Of a stretch of 64,000 bases of DNA, positions 52,779 to 61,635 are shown piece after piece. Below the pieces are notes generated by a model. It was not told the origin of the DNA. It saw only the letters and a list, made by a program, of their open reading frames with translations, and did not search any database. Every line of letters begins with the position of its first letter. Position 1 is the stretch's first letter. Both the position numbers and the translations under genes were made by a program. The stretch is from contig NZ_RIAS01000005.1 of the NCBI RefSeq assembly GCF_003719335.1, forward strand, positions 1 through 64,000, read 5' to 3'. This DNA comes from Paenibacillus amylolyticus (GTDB lineage Bacteria; Bacillota; Bacilli; Paenibacillales; Paenibacillaceae).

Positions 52779-53102
52779 ATGAACAAAAGGATTCTAAGTT
52801 CTTGTCTTGTTGGTATGGTTGTGATCGCTGGCCTCTATATCTTTATGCGTGAACCATTGGATCGTTTTAACCCATTGATTAAAGAGGAATATGTATATGT
52901 TCAGGTTCAAGCTGAACCTGAAGATGATGATGGGAGATATAAGTATAGAGAGCAGGGTGTCACCGAAACTGGAGAGACCAAAAAAGTAGTATTCAGCACC
53001 AGTACCCGACTCGATCAAGGTACATTCGTGAAAGTGCTCACCAAAGGTACCTATTCAGCAGACTACAAATTGATAAAAGAAGATGAAATGCCAACGAAAT
53101 AA
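52779..53102 (+). CDS. YxeA family protein
   Basis: A 107-aa protein with one N-terminal membrane helix or uncleaved signal (LSSCLVGMVVIAGLYIFM) and an extracytoplasmic beta domain (YVYVQVQAEPEDDDGRYKY and RLDQGTFVKVLTKGTYSADY). YxeA family genes are often found right after Bce-like ABC genes; the role is unknown. The ATG follows AAAGGAAA, 15 bases after the permease stop. It completes the five-gene peptide-response module. Confidence 0.8.
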   Translation: MNKRILSSCLVGMVVIAGLYIFMREPLDRFNPLIKEEYVYVQVQAEPEDDDGRYKYREQGVTETGETKKVVFSTSTRLDQGTFVKVLTKGTYSADYKLIKEDEMPTK

Positions 53103-53167
53103 ACGTTAGAAAAAGATGATCATGATGCGCAGGACATCAAAAGAATAACATGAACGATCTCTTAACG

Positions 53168-54106
53168 TTAGCTTGATATCGGATGGATTCTTCCATTCAG
53201 ATTGTCAGTGTACGCCATGTCTCCATCTGTCGTGATCACGGCGGCTTCGATATGTTTCATTTGATTCACTTTATGAATAACGGAGGCGGCATCTAACCCG
53301 AATAATTCTGTCGTATAGATGTCACAGTCCAGCGATCTATCCGCAATAATGGTCAAAGAGGCGACATTACTTTCGATGGGATAGCCTGTTTTGCTACTAA
53401 AGATATGATGGTACTGCTGTCCTTTCTTTTCTAAAACGCGCTCGTATATGCCCGAGGTAACGATGGATTGCTCTCTGATTCTGACGAGTGCTGCTGCATG
53501 ACCTCGGGGTAAAAAGGGATTTTGTATCCCCACATTCCAGTGACTTGAGCCGGAAGGGGAATCGCCATGAACAAGCACATTTCCGCCCATATCGACCATA
53601 GCTGAGGTTACTCCGTTTTTCTTGAAAAAGGCCATCACCTGATCGGCAAAATAACCTTTAGCGATGGCTCCAAGGTCGACTTCCATGCCTTTTTTTAATA
53701 AATGCACGGTGTGCTGCTCATCATCGAGCTGTATATGTTCAGGGTTTAAGAGCGCCAGCACCTTCTTAATCTCTATATCCTCTGGCACATGTGCCTCGCG
53801 GAAACCGATTCTCCACAATTTGATTAATGGTCCAATCGCAATATTTAAAAAAGAATCTTCCTTCAGGCTGTGTTCTTTGCCTATCTTGATGAGATCATAC
53901 AGTTCCCTGTCGACTTGGAGCGGACGGGAGGCGGCTTCTTGCTTCAACATCGCAAGCTGTGAGTGATCACTATTGGCGCTAAAGACTTTCTCGTAATAGA
54001 ACAGCATGTTCTCCGCTTCCTGAGCAAGCTCTTCTGCATTCTCCCCCTCGATATATAGAGAGATTTTTGTTCCCATGAGAGGGATCATTTTCGTAAAAGA
54101 TTTCAT
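53168..54106 (-). CDS. apbE: FAD:protein FMN transferase (ApbE)
   Basis: ApbE uses FAD to attach FMN covalently to a Thr or Ser of a target protein. The 312-aa protein starts at MIPLMGTKISLYIEG and has VDLGAIAKGYFADQV, VDMGGNVLVHGDS and the later SVIHKVNQMKHIEA region of the family. There is no signal peptide or lipobox, so it works in the cytosol, unlike exported ApbE. The ATG follows AGGAGGAGG. It lies 12 bases after the LysR gene on the same strand. Its probable target is the FMN-binding domain of the three-domain reductase two kilobases away. Confidence 0.92.
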   Translation of the reverse strand: MKSFTKMIPLMGTKISLYIEGENAEELAQEAENMLFYYEKVFSANSDHSQLAMLKQEAASRPLQVDRELYDLIKIGKEHSLKEDSFLNIAIGPLIKLWRIGFREAHVPEDIEIKKVLALLNPEHIQLDDEQHTVHLLKKGMEVDLGAIAKGYFADQVMAFFKKNGVTSAMVDMGGNVLVHGDSPSGSSHWNVGIQNPFLPRGHAAALVRIREQSIVTSGIYERVLEKKGQQYHHIFSSKTGYPIESNVASLTIIADRSLDCDIYTTELFGLDAASVIHKVNQMKHIEAAVITTDGDMAYTDNLNGRIHPISS

Positions 54107-54118
54107 GCAAACCTCCTC

Positions 54119-55048
54119 CTACACTGCGCATTGTTGTCCATGATTGAGAAAAGTATGGATAAGGTCATGATCCACACTAGTCAGCTTTCTTTCGCTATGA
54201 TGTGCTATAAAATAGTCCAGACTCATCTTATCAATCGGGATAGGGTAGATGTTGTATTCGGAAGGAGACTCGTCAATCCGGACACTCTCGGGAATGATCG
54301 TCAGGCCCATATTCTGTTTGGCAAGCTTCAACACCGTATGAATTTCGTTGCTTTCCATCACGATGCTCGGTTGTATTTTGTGCACACTAAGTAATTGATC
54401 GATTTGTTTACGGACGGCAGAGCCTTTGGACGTTAAAACGAGCTGTTGGCTCAGAATGGTAGGGATATCAAACGTTCCCTCCGGGATGACGGCAACATTC
54501 TTCTGATATAGTTCACAGCCGCGGGGAATAACCGCCCGGTAACTGTGTTTGCCCCAACTAAACGCATTTAGATTTGGAGAAATACTGCTCGAATTTTGCC
54601 CAATCCAGAAGTCCAATTCAACATTTTGAATCCGTTTTTCATTTTTTTCAGGCAGATCCTCTATCAGACTAATCTTATAAGTAGGATGAAGCTTTAAAAA
54701 TGCAGGTAAGAAAAGGGGTGTCAAATAGGAACCCAGGCTGGGCAGAATTCCGATTCGTAACACTTTATTGCCGATATCCGATGCATAGGAGATTTCTTTC
54801 ATGAGCTTGGCGTAGCTATGTTCAAGCGATGTTAAATACTGATAATAGATTTTTCCCTGTTCGGTTAATCGATACGGAAGCTTGTTGCGAGTGATCAGCT
54901 CACAATCCAACTGACTTTCGACTTTTTTGATTACCTTGGTCAGATAGGGCTGAGAAATATAAAGGGATTGGGCCGCTTTGCTAAAATTGCTGTATTTTAA
55001 AAGGCTGTCGATGTAACACAAAATATCCTGCGATTCTAATTTAGACAT
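54119..55048 (-). CDS. LysR family transcriptional regulator
   Basis: A 309-aa LysR regulator. The N-terminal winged helix is FSKAAQSLYISQPYLTKVIK, followed by VESQLDCELITRNKLPYRLT, and a two-lobed effector domain (residues ~90-300) that should bind a small molecule. I choose the ATG at 55048, giving the normal LysR N-terminus MSKLESQDILCYIDSLLKYS, behind AAAGGGTG; an upstream start has no site. It is co-transcribed with apbE and divergent from the FMN reductase gene, the usual layout for a LysR that controls its neighbours. Confidence 0.87.
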   Translation of the reverse strand: MSKLESQDILCYIDSLLKYSNFSKAAQSLYISQPYLTKVIKKVESQLDCELITRNKLPYRLTEQGKIYYQYLTSLEHSYAKLMKEISYASDIGNKVLRIGILPSLGSYLTPLFLPAFLKLHPTYKISLIEDLPEKNEKRIQNVELDFWIGQNSSSISPNLNAFSWGKHSYRAVIPRGCELYQKNVAVIPEGTFDIPTILSQQLVLTSKGSAVRKQIDQLLSVHKIQPSIVMESNEIHTVLKLAKQNMGLTIIPESVRIDESPSEYNIYPIPIDKMSLDYFIAHHSERKLTSVDHDLIHTFLNHGQQCAV

Positions 55049-55229
55049 GTCATTCACCCTTTGTGAAAAAAATAACAAACTTTGAATTTGAGGTGATTAT
55101 AACAAATTGGTTATCAAACTGCAATGAATAACTATTAGATCATTCGAGCCTTCGTATGTTAGAGTTATGCCGAAAGATCGAGTCTGACATTGACGAACAT
55201 TATTTTCGAATGACAGAGAGGGGATTACG

Positions 55230-55844
55230 ATGAATTATTTAGCTATTGTCGGCACGAATTCGGATGAATCAACGAACCGCACGCTGCTTCAATTTATGCA
55301 AAAACATTTTGCAGATGAGGCTCAGATTGACTTGTTTGAAATTAAGGATCTGCCTGCTTTTATTGAAAAGGATGAAATAGAAGATGCTGAAGTTGACATT
55401 CCAGAGAAAGTGCAGGACTTACTGGAGAAGATTTCTAACGCAAAGGGCATTATTATTGCTACTCCGGAGTATGATCATGCGATCCCTGCTGTGCTCAAAA
55501 GTGCGCTGGAATGGATCAGTTATACCACTCAAACGTTGAAAGACAAGCCGGTTCTGATTGTGGGTGCTTCACATGGCTCACTTGGTTCTTCCAGAGCGCA
55601 AGCACATCTTAGACAAATTCTGGATTCTCCTGAGCTTGGAGCGAGATTAATGCCTAGCAGTGAGTTTCTTTTGGGAAAATCGCAGAGTGCATTTGATCAC
55701 AGTGGCAGTCTGATCAGTGCAGAGAAAGTAGCAGAGCTTGAAGAGATTTTCAGGGAGTTTGTTTTGTTTACGGAGATCACCGCGGAACTGCTGTCCAAAC
55801 GGACGTTGAAGCAAAAAACGAAAAAATTTTCCTGGCAAGAGTAG
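55230..55844 (+). CDS. NADPH-dependent FMN reductase family protein
   Basis: A 204-aa flavodoxin-fold protein with the FMN phosphate loop [16 protein letters not shown] and the family core [20 protein letters not shown]. Such enzymes reduce free or bound FMN, or quinone and azo compounds, with NAD(P)H. It is strongly similar along its length to the N-terminal domain of the next gene (for example LLQFMQKHF and SSRAQ.HLRQILD occur in both), so the pair arose by duplication. The ATG follows GAGAGGGGA. The next gene starts 13 bases downstream. Confidence 0.9.
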   Translation: MNYLAIVGTNSDESTNRTLLQFMQKHFADEAQIDLFEIKDLPAFIEKDEIEDAEVDIPEKVQDLLEKISNAKGIIIATPEYDHAIPAVLKSALEWISYTTQTLKDKPVLIVGASHGSLGSSRAQAHLRQILDSPELGARLMPSSEFLLGKSQSAFDHSGSLISAEKVAELEEIFREFVLFTEITAELLSKRTLKQKTKKFSWQE

Positions 55845-55857
55845 GAGGCTGACTACA

Positions 55858-58281
55858 ATGAAAATCATAGCAATCGTGGGCACCAATGCAAAGAAATCGT
55901 ATAATCGCAAGCTGCTTCAGTTCATGCAAAAACATTTCGAGTCCAGAGCAGCCATTGAAGTTCTCGATATTACCGATGTTCCGATGTTTAATCAATCCGA
56001 TAACCAAACGAACAGTGCCATTATACAATCGTTTAATGAAAAAATTATCGCAAGTGATGGCGTTATCATTGCAACTCCAGAATATAATCATTCCATCCCT
56101 TCATCCCTTAAAAGTCTGCTCGAATGGCTCAGCTTTGAAATCCATCCGCTGGCAGGGAAGCCCGTTATGATTATTGGTGCGTCACAGGGAACGCAAGGTT
56201 CCTCTCGCGCACAGCTTCATCTTCGTCAAATTCTAGATGCACCGGGTGTTGAAGCGAACGTGATGCCAGGATACGAATTTTTGCTGGGCAGTGCACATAA
56301 AGCGTTTGATGAAGCAGGCAACCTGAACAATGAAGGCACGATTGATTTCCTGGAGGTTTGTTTCTTGCGGTTCCTCCGTTTTGCGAAAATATCCAATCAG
56401 CTCAACGAGGAAGAAGAGTTCACCTATAAACCAGGTGTGTATGAAGTCAATGCCATCGGTCACAGTGGGAATCTTCCAATGAAGGTATCCTTTAGTGAGA
56501 ATCGGATTGAAAGCATCGACATCGATTCGAAAGGAGAAACCGAAGGCATCGCCGATGTTGTTTTTGTAAGAATCCCGAATAAAATTATCGAAGGACAGAC
56601 ACTTAATGTGGATGCGCTCTCCGGTGCTTCTGAAACGAGTAACGCGGTCATTAACGGTGTTGCCAAAGCGGTTAAGCTTGCCGGCGTGAATCCGGATATC
56701 CTGAAAAGACGTGCAAAACCTGCCAGCAGCCAGATGAGGGATGATGAGGAATATACTTGTGACGTGGTCGTTGTAGGGGGAGGCGGCGCGGGTTTAAGTG
56801 CTGCTGCAACAGCTTTACAACATGGAGCCAGTGCGATTGTGCTTGAGAAATATCCAGCTGTGGGGGGCAATACGATTCGTTCAGGTGGCCCTGTGAATGC
56901 CGCAGATCCGGTATGGCAACAGCAGTTTAACGAAAATCCAGGAGAAAGACAGACCATCGAAAATTTATTAAGTACGGATGAGAGCCTGATCCATCCCGAA
57001 TATATAGATGATTTCCAAGCTCTAAAAGAAGAGTTTACAGCATATCAGGAAAAGTTCGGTACACAAAAGGCTTATTTATTCGACTCTCCGTTGCTTCACA
57101 GAATGCAAACCTATTTCGGGGGCAAACGAACGGACTTGAATGGCAATACGATCTACGGACAATATGATCTGGTCAAAGTACTTACGGACCGTGCCTTGGA
57201 AAGTGTGCAGTGGCTTGAAGATATCGGGGTCGAATATGATAAGAGCATCGTATTTGCTCCAGTGGGTGCCCTGTGGCGACGTGGTCATAAACCTGTCAAA
57301 AGTTATGGCTCAGCCTTTATCATCGCACTTAGCAAGTATGTAGAAGAAAATGGCGGACAAATTATTACAGATACTCCGGTTAAACAGTTAATCATCGAAG
57401 ATGGAAAAATAGCAGGTGTTATTGCAACTGGAGTTAACGGACAGAAAATCACCGTTCATGCGAAAGCCGTTGTGCTTGCTAGTGGTGGGTTTGGTGCGAA
57501 TACGCAGATGCTCAAGGAATATAACACGTACTGGAGCCACATCGATGATGATATCAAAACGACGAATTCCTATGCGATGACAGGGGATGGAATATCACTT
57601 GGCAAGAGCGCAGGAGCGGCATTAACAGGCATGGGTTTCACACAAATGATGCCTGTAGCCGATCCAGAGACTGGGGAACTATTCAGTGGACTGCAAGTAC
57701 CACCTGAGAACTTTGTCATTGTTAACAAAAAAGGTGAGCGTTTTGTTAATGAATTTTCTGGACGGGATGTCTTGACTAAAGCGGCCATTGAACAGGGAAG
57801 TTTATTTTATCTAATCGCTGACGATGAGATCAAGAAAACCGCAGCGAATACCAGCCAAGAAAAGATAGATCGGCAGGTTGAAGCGGGTACTCTTTACAAA
57901 GCCGATACGATTGAAGAACTGGCAGTGAAAGTGGGTATGGACCCTCAGGTTCTCAGAACAACGATTGATAAGTATAACTCCTATGTGGATGCAGGGTTTG
58001 ATCCCGAGTTCCACAAGGATACGTTTAGCTTAAAAGTGGAAAAAGCCCCATTTTACGCTACGCCTAGAAAACCTGCCGTTCACCATACGATGGGCGGGAT
58101 CAAGATTGATACTCAAACCCGTGTATTGGATGAGAACGGTCAGCCGATTGCTCATCTGTACGCCGCCGGGGAAGTAGCAGGAGGGATACATGCAGGTAAT
58201 CGTTTGGGCGGTAATGCCTTGACCGATATCTTCACATTTGGACGGATTGCCGGTAAAACGGCTGTTGAAGAAATAGAATGA
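55858..58281 (+). CDS. Three-domain flavin reductase (FMN reductase, FMN-bind, fumarate-reductase-like)
   Basis: An 807-aa cytosolic fusion. Residues 1-185 are an NADPH-dependent FMN reductase domain. Residues ~195-285 are an FMN-binding domain whose [10 protein letters not shown] motif (FMN on Ser258, where Thr is more common) is an ApbE target. Residues ~300-805 are an FAD-binding fumarate/urocanate-reductase-like domain with [19 protein letters not shown] and [17 protein letters not shown]. Electrons could flow NADPH, FMN, covalent FMN, FAD, then to an enoate such as fumarate, urocanate, acrylate or a cinnamate. The layout is like bacterial NADH-dependent acrylate/cinnamate reductases. No signal peptide. 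The ATG follows GTAGGAGGC. The substrate is not predictable. Confidence 0.9.
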   Translation: MKIIAIVGTNAKKSYNRKLLQFMQKHFESRAAIEVLDITDVPMFNQSDNQTNSAIIQSFNEKIIASDGVIIATPEYNHSIPSSLKSLLEWLSFEIHPLAGKPVMIIGASQGTQGSSRAQLHLRQILDAPGVEANVMPGYEFLLGSAHKAFDEAGNLNNEGTIDFLEVCFLRFLRFAKISNQLNEEEEFTYKPGVYEVNAIGHSGNLPMKVSFSENRIESIDIDSKGETEGIADVVFVRIPNKIIEGQTLNVDALSGASETSNAVINGVAKAVKLAGVNPDILKRRAKPASSQMRDDEEYTCDVVVVGGGGAGLSAAATALQHGASAIVLEKYPAVGGNTIRSGGPVNAADPVWQQQFNENPGERQTIENLLSTDESLIHPEYIDDFQALKEEFTAYQEKFGTQKAYLFDSPLLHRMQTYFGGKRTDLNGNTIYGQYDLVKVLTDRALESVQWLEDIGVEYDKSIVFAPVGALWRRGHKPVKSYGSAFIIALSKYVEENGGQIITDTPVKQLIIEDGKIAGVIATGVNGQKITVHAKAVVLASGGFGANTQMLKEYNTYWSHIDDDIKTTNSYAMTGDGISLGKSAGAALTGMGFTQMMPVADPETGELFSGLQVPPENFVIVNKKGERFVNEFSGRDVLTKAAIEQGSLFYLIADDEIKKTAANTSQEKIDRQVEAGTLYKADTIEELAVKVGMDPQVLRTTIDKYNSYVDAGFDPEFHKDTFSLKVEKAPFYATPRKPAVHHTMGGIKIDTQTRVLDENGQPIAHLYAAGEVAGGIHAGNRLGGNALTDIFTFGRIAGKTAVEEIE

Positions 58282-58348
58282 TGTTGAGAAACGGCAAAAA
58301 GAATTAAAGTCCTCATGCATATTGGATACAAATTTCATAATTTGAATA

Positions 58349-58392
58349 ACCCGCTATACATGAGGATTTCAGCGTGTATAGCGGGTCTTTTT
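58349..58392 (+). terminator. Terminator after the reductase gene
   Basis: ACCCGCTATAC pairs perfectly with GTATAGCGGGT, followed by CTTTTT. Confidence 0.92.
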
Positions 58393-58487
58393 ACGTTGAG
58401 AATAACTTCGTTACGACGGGAACATATAGCGTTGCAAGACAATATAAACTTGACGCGTGTAAAAGGGGAACTTCCACAAATTCAAAA

Positions 58488-58501
58488 TGTAAGCGTTATA
58501 A
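58488..58501. promoter_or_regulatory. cre-like site upstream of the hydrolase gene
   Basis: TGTAAGCGTTATAA fits the CcpA consensus except for position 13 (A for C). It is about 100 bases upstream of the hydrolase start and may add glucose control. Confidence 0.35.
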
Positions 58502-58533
58502 AAATTTGTAGACACGTGCTGGGAAAGAGTGAT

Positions 58534-58558
58534 ATATTGTTTCTGTAAGAAACAATAT
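58534..58558. promoter_or_regulatory. Perfect 25-bp palindrome, candidate MarR operator
   Basis: ATATTGTTTCT and AGAAACAATAT form perfect 11-base arms around GTA, ending about 45 bases upstream of the hydrolase start. A MarR-type gene lies immediately downstream of the hydrolase, so this is its likely binding site. Confidence 0.65.
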
Positions 58559-58602
58559 TATTTATAACGAACATAAAAATAAGAAAAAGGATGGGATACA
58601 CG

Positions 58603-59412
58603 ATGAACAGCATCGAAACAACACTAAAATCCTTTGACGGAACACAGCTTTATTTCAGCAAAAATTCAGTTGAGGATGCGAAGGCAGCCGTAGTCATTGT
58701 ACATGGATTGGCGGAGCATGCCAGCCGATATGATTATTTGACTGAGAAACTGAACGAGCGTGGATTCAACGTATATCGTTTCGACCATCGGGGTCATGCG
58801 AGATCGGAAGGACAGCGCACATTTTACAGTGATTTTCATCATTTGATCGATGATGTCAACGCTGTAGTAGAGGTGGCCTTGCAAGAAAGTGGAGATACCC
58901 CACTGTATATCATTGGACATAGTATGGGTGGCTTTGCTTCATCATCATTTGCAACGAAATATCCGGGAAAAGTAAAAGGCATCGTTTTGTCGGGAGCGCT
59001 TACTCGTTATAATACCAAGGTGGCTGGGGACCTGCCGATGGATCTGCCTGCAGGCACCTATTTCCCGAATGAACTTGGCAGCGGCGTATGCAGCGTTCCT
59101 GAAGTTGTATCCGCTTACGCGAGTGATCCACTGGTAGAAAAGCAGATTTCCGTAGATTTGTTTAACAGTCTGGGATATGGAGTAGAATGGCTGAAAGAAC
59201 ATGCAAAGCAATTCGTTGATCCGGTGCTTGTGTTACACGGAGCGAATGATGGACTGGTTAGCGAACAGGATTCCCGAGACTTTTACGGAGATATCGCTTC
59301 GACAGATAAAACACTGAAAATCTATGCACATCTCATGCATGAAATTTTTAACGAAACGGCGCGGGATGAAGTGATTGAAGAAGCGATCTCATGGATTGAA
59401 AAACGAATCTGA
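58603..59412 (+). CDS. Alpha/beta hydrolase, monoacylglycerol lipase-like
   Basis: A 269-aa cytosolic hydrolase. VVIVHGLAEHASRYDYL gives the oxyanion strand, followed by FRFDHRGHARSEG-type turns, and the nucleophile elbow IGHSMGGFASSSF with the catalytic Ser. The acid lies near LVLHGANDGLVSEQDS and the His near HLMHEIFNE. The layout matches lysophospholipase and monoglyceride lipases such as YtpA. I choose the ATG at 58603, preceded by AAAAGG; an earlier ATG at 58591 overlaps the site. A MarR regulator gene follows, so lipid or toxic-ester response is plausible. Confidence 0.85.
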   Translation: MNSIETTLKSFDGTQLYFSKNSVEDAKAAVVIVHGLAEHASRYDYLTEKLNERGFNVYRFDHRGHARSEGQRTFYSDFHHLIDDVNAVVEVALQESGDTPLYIIGHSMGGFASSSFATKYPGKVKGIVLSGALTRYNTKVAGDLPMDLPAGTYFPNELGSGVCSVPEVVSAYASDPLVEKQISVDLFNSLGYGVEWLKEHAKQFVDPVLVLHGANDGLVSEQDSRDFYGDIASTDKTLKIYAHLMHEIFNETARDEVIEEAISWIEKRI

Positions 59413-59460
59413 TTTCAGTAGAGTAATAGAGAGAGAATTCGAAGACGAAAGGGATTACGC

Positions 59461-59982
59461 ATGAAATTAGATTGGATGGGTGACCATCGGGAGCTTGTCG
59501 AGAAGATCATCAAGTACGGCAATGCTTACTCGAACACCTACAAGCTGCAACGAAGTTACGGAACAGATATGACGTTCTCTGCAGCCCAGATTCAGACGCT
59601 TGAATATATTCTGGAAGCAGAGGATCAGGAAGAGAAGATGTCCGAGATGGCCGCACGTTTGGGCGTTAGCCGTAGCACCTTTTCCAAAAATGTGAAAAAT
59701 CTGACCGAAAAAGGACTGCTTGAAAAATATCATCTGAGTGGTAACCGCAAAGATATTTATGTCAAACCGTCTGCCAAAGGGCGGGAGGTATATACGAAGT
59801 ACACCGCATTTGTTCGTGAGCTTTGTTTTGATGACATATTTAAGCTCGCAGATCAGATTACGGAAGCCGACAAAAAAAGCTTTATTCGTATCATGGATCT
59901 GTTCGCTGATGTACTCGTCTGGTACGGTGAAAAAGAACAAGAACCGCGCAAACTCATTAAAATCGAGCCATATAGCGACTAA
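59461..59982 (+). CDS. MarR family transcriptional regulator
   Basis: A 173-aa MarR-type regulator. The winged helix is seen in EKMSEMAARLGVSRSTFSK followed by VKNLTEKGLLEKYH and the wing GNRKDIYVKPSAKGREVYTK, flanked by the helices that make the dimer. There is no conserved N-terminal Cys of the OhrR kind. The ATG follows GAAAGGGAT, 48 bases after the hydrolase stop, so the two genes are probably co-transcribed. The palindrome upstream of the hydrolase is the natural operator, giving autoregulation. Confidence 0.85.
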   Translation: MKLDWMGDHRELVEKIIKYGNAYSNTYKLQRSYGTDMTFSAAQIQTLEYILEAEDQEEKMSEMAARLGVSRSTFSKNVKNLTEKGLLEKYHLSGNRKDIYVKPSAKGREVYTKYTAFVRELCFDDIFKLADQITEADKKSFIRIMDLFADVLVWYGEKEQEPRKLIKIEPYSD

Positions 59983-60018
59983 TTCACAATTACCTGAACG
60001 ACAATTATGAAATGAAAG

Positions 60019-60060
60019 TAATCCCTTACAGCGCTCTATCCGCTTTAAGGGGATTTTTTT
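60019..60060 (+). terminator. Terminator after the MarR gene
   Basis: AATCCCTT pairs with AAGGGGATT across a 20-base loop, followed by seven T. Confidence 0.75.
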
Positions 60061-60170
60061 ACTTACAGGACAGTCCGTAGCCCATTCCCTCCGCGTGTGT
60101 CGGTCATACAGTATAAAATGCCTAATGCAGCAATGCTGTATAACGATGCTAAACGCAGGGAGTGGGATGT

Positions 60171-61526
60171 GTGAAAACAAATATTAAAACAAAACTGACC
60201 GGACGTGTCATATTCAAAGGTGACCCAGGGTATGAAGCGGCACGTAAAAACTGGGACCCGCATACCGACAGGTACCCTAAAGTCTTCGTTTTTGCTCAAA
60301 AAACGAAAGATGTCTCCAACGCCATCAAATGGGCTCGCCAAAATAATGTACCCATCCGGCCGCGGAGTGGAAGACATGCGCTTGAGGTTAATCTGTCACA
60401 GGTGAATGGCGGGATTGTCATTGATGTTAGTGATCTGAACACCATCAAGCTGAACAAAAAGACAGGAACCGTGGTTGTGGGAGCAGGCAACCGTGTTGGG
60501 CGAATTGCACATACACTTGCACGTCAGGGGTTTATCGCTCCATTCGGGGATAGCCCAACCGTTGGTATAGGTGGTATTACACTTGGGGGAGGGATTGGGC
60601 CTCTTCAACGAACGATTGGTCTGATCAGTGATAATCTGCTGGAATTTGAGATGGTGGATGCAAACGGGAAAATCATTCGTGCGAACAAAAAATGCAATGC
60701 AGATCTGTTCTGGGCATCGCAAGGTGGCGGCGGAGGAAACTTCGGGGTCTACACCCGTTACAAATTCAAAGTACGCCGGGCGCCAGCCAGAGCGACAGTA
60801 TATCGAATTACCTGGCCCTGGGCTCAGTTCGAGAAAGTGCTCAAAGTGTGGCAAAAGTGGGCGCCTTCCGTTGATACCAGGCTGGGGAGTGAACTGTCCA
60901 TCGGGCCCAAAAAGGGTGGCAATGTCAGTATGGAAGGTTTGTTTCTGGGTTCTAAATCCGAGGCACTGCGTTTGTTAAAGCCAATGACCAGCACGGGCAC
61001 ACCTTCCCAGACGATCATACGTTCAGTGCCTTACACAGAGGCTGTTACTTTTCTTCTACCTCCAGATCCTGTACTTACTCAGAGATACAGTAATCAATTT
61101 TCCTCTGGATTTGGACGAAAGCCGTTTCCTGATCGGGCCATCAAATCGATGCGAGCGTTTCTGGAAAATGTGGAAGGAGAGTTCGCCGGATTCTTTTTCC
61201 TCAACTGGGGCGGAGCTGTCAGTCGTAAATCACCTACCTCCACAGCATTCTACTGGCGTAAAGCCAAGTTCTATGTGGAATGGAACAGTTCCTGGACGAA
61301 ACCGTCTCAGGCGGCTAAAAATATTGCCATTGTGCGTAACACACGCCAAAAATTACAGCCTTACATCGTCGGTTCCTACATTAATGTACCGGATCAAGGC
61401 ATCAAACGTTCAGGTCCGGTGTATTACGGGGCGAACTATGCGAGATTACGCAGAGTCAAAGCCAAGTACGATCCCCAAAATGTGTTCAACAACCCGCAAA
61501 GCATTCCTCCGGCACGTGGCCTGTAG
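60171..61526 (+). CDS. FAD-linked oxidase, berberine-bridge-enzyme-like
   Basis: A 451-aa FAD-binding type 4 oxidase. The FAD loop IRPRSGRHALE carries His69, which binds FAD covalently in this family; the second attachment Cys is replaced (APFGDSPTVGIGG, Ser128), so FAD is probably singly linked. TLGGGIGPLQRTIG, GGGGGNFGVYTRYKF and the C-terminal BBE segment NYARLRRVKAKYDPQNVF are typical. Such enzymes oxidise sugars, alcohols or alkaloids with oxygen; the substrate here is unknown. I prefer the GTG at 60171 after AGGGAG over the GTG three codons earlier. There is no signal peptide, so it is cytosolic. Confidence 0.87.
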   Translation: MKTNIKTKLTGRVIFKGDPGYEAARKNWDPHTDRYPKVFVFAQKTKDVSNAIKWARQNNVPIRPRSGRHALEVNLSQVNGGIVIDVSDLNTIKLNKKTGTVVVGAGNRVGRIAHTLARQGFIAPFGDSPTVGIGGITLGGGIGPLQRTIGLISDNLLEFEMVDANGKIIRANKKCNADLFWASQGGGGGNFGVYTRYKFKVRRAPARATVYRITWPWAQFEKVLKVWQKWAPSVDTRLGSELSIGPKKGGNVSMEGLFLGSKSEALRLLKPMTSTGTPSQTIIRSVPYTEAVTFLLPPDPVLTQRYSNQFSSGFGRKPFPDRAIKSMRAFLENVEGEFAGFFFLNWGGAVSRKSPTSTAFYWRKAKFYVEWNSSWTKPSQAAKNIAIVRNTRQKLQPYIVGSYINVPDQGIKRSGPVYYGANYARLRRVKAKYDPQNVFNNPQSIPPARGL

Positions 61527-61584
61527 TTATATAAAAGGAAGCGAGATCAATCAGAATGGTGTAATTGAAAAAATGAATATAATG

Positions 61585-61610
61585 GAAAAGGAGCCGCATG
61601 TTGCGGCTCC
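61585..61610 (-). terminator. Terminator after the secreted esterase gene
   Basis: GGAGCCGCA pairs perfectly with TGCGGCTCC across TGT. On the minus strand the stem is followed by CTTTTCC, serving the minus-strand gene. Confidence 0.8.
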
Positions 61611-61635
61611 AGCGAAGTGCACATGCTCTGGCCTG

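Larger units (their letters stand above)
58282..58602. other. Intergenic region before the hydrolase gene
   Basis: After the reductase terminator this 320-base stretch contains a cre-like site and a 25-base palindrome just ahead of the hydrolase gene. No further gene is seen. Confidence 0.6.
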
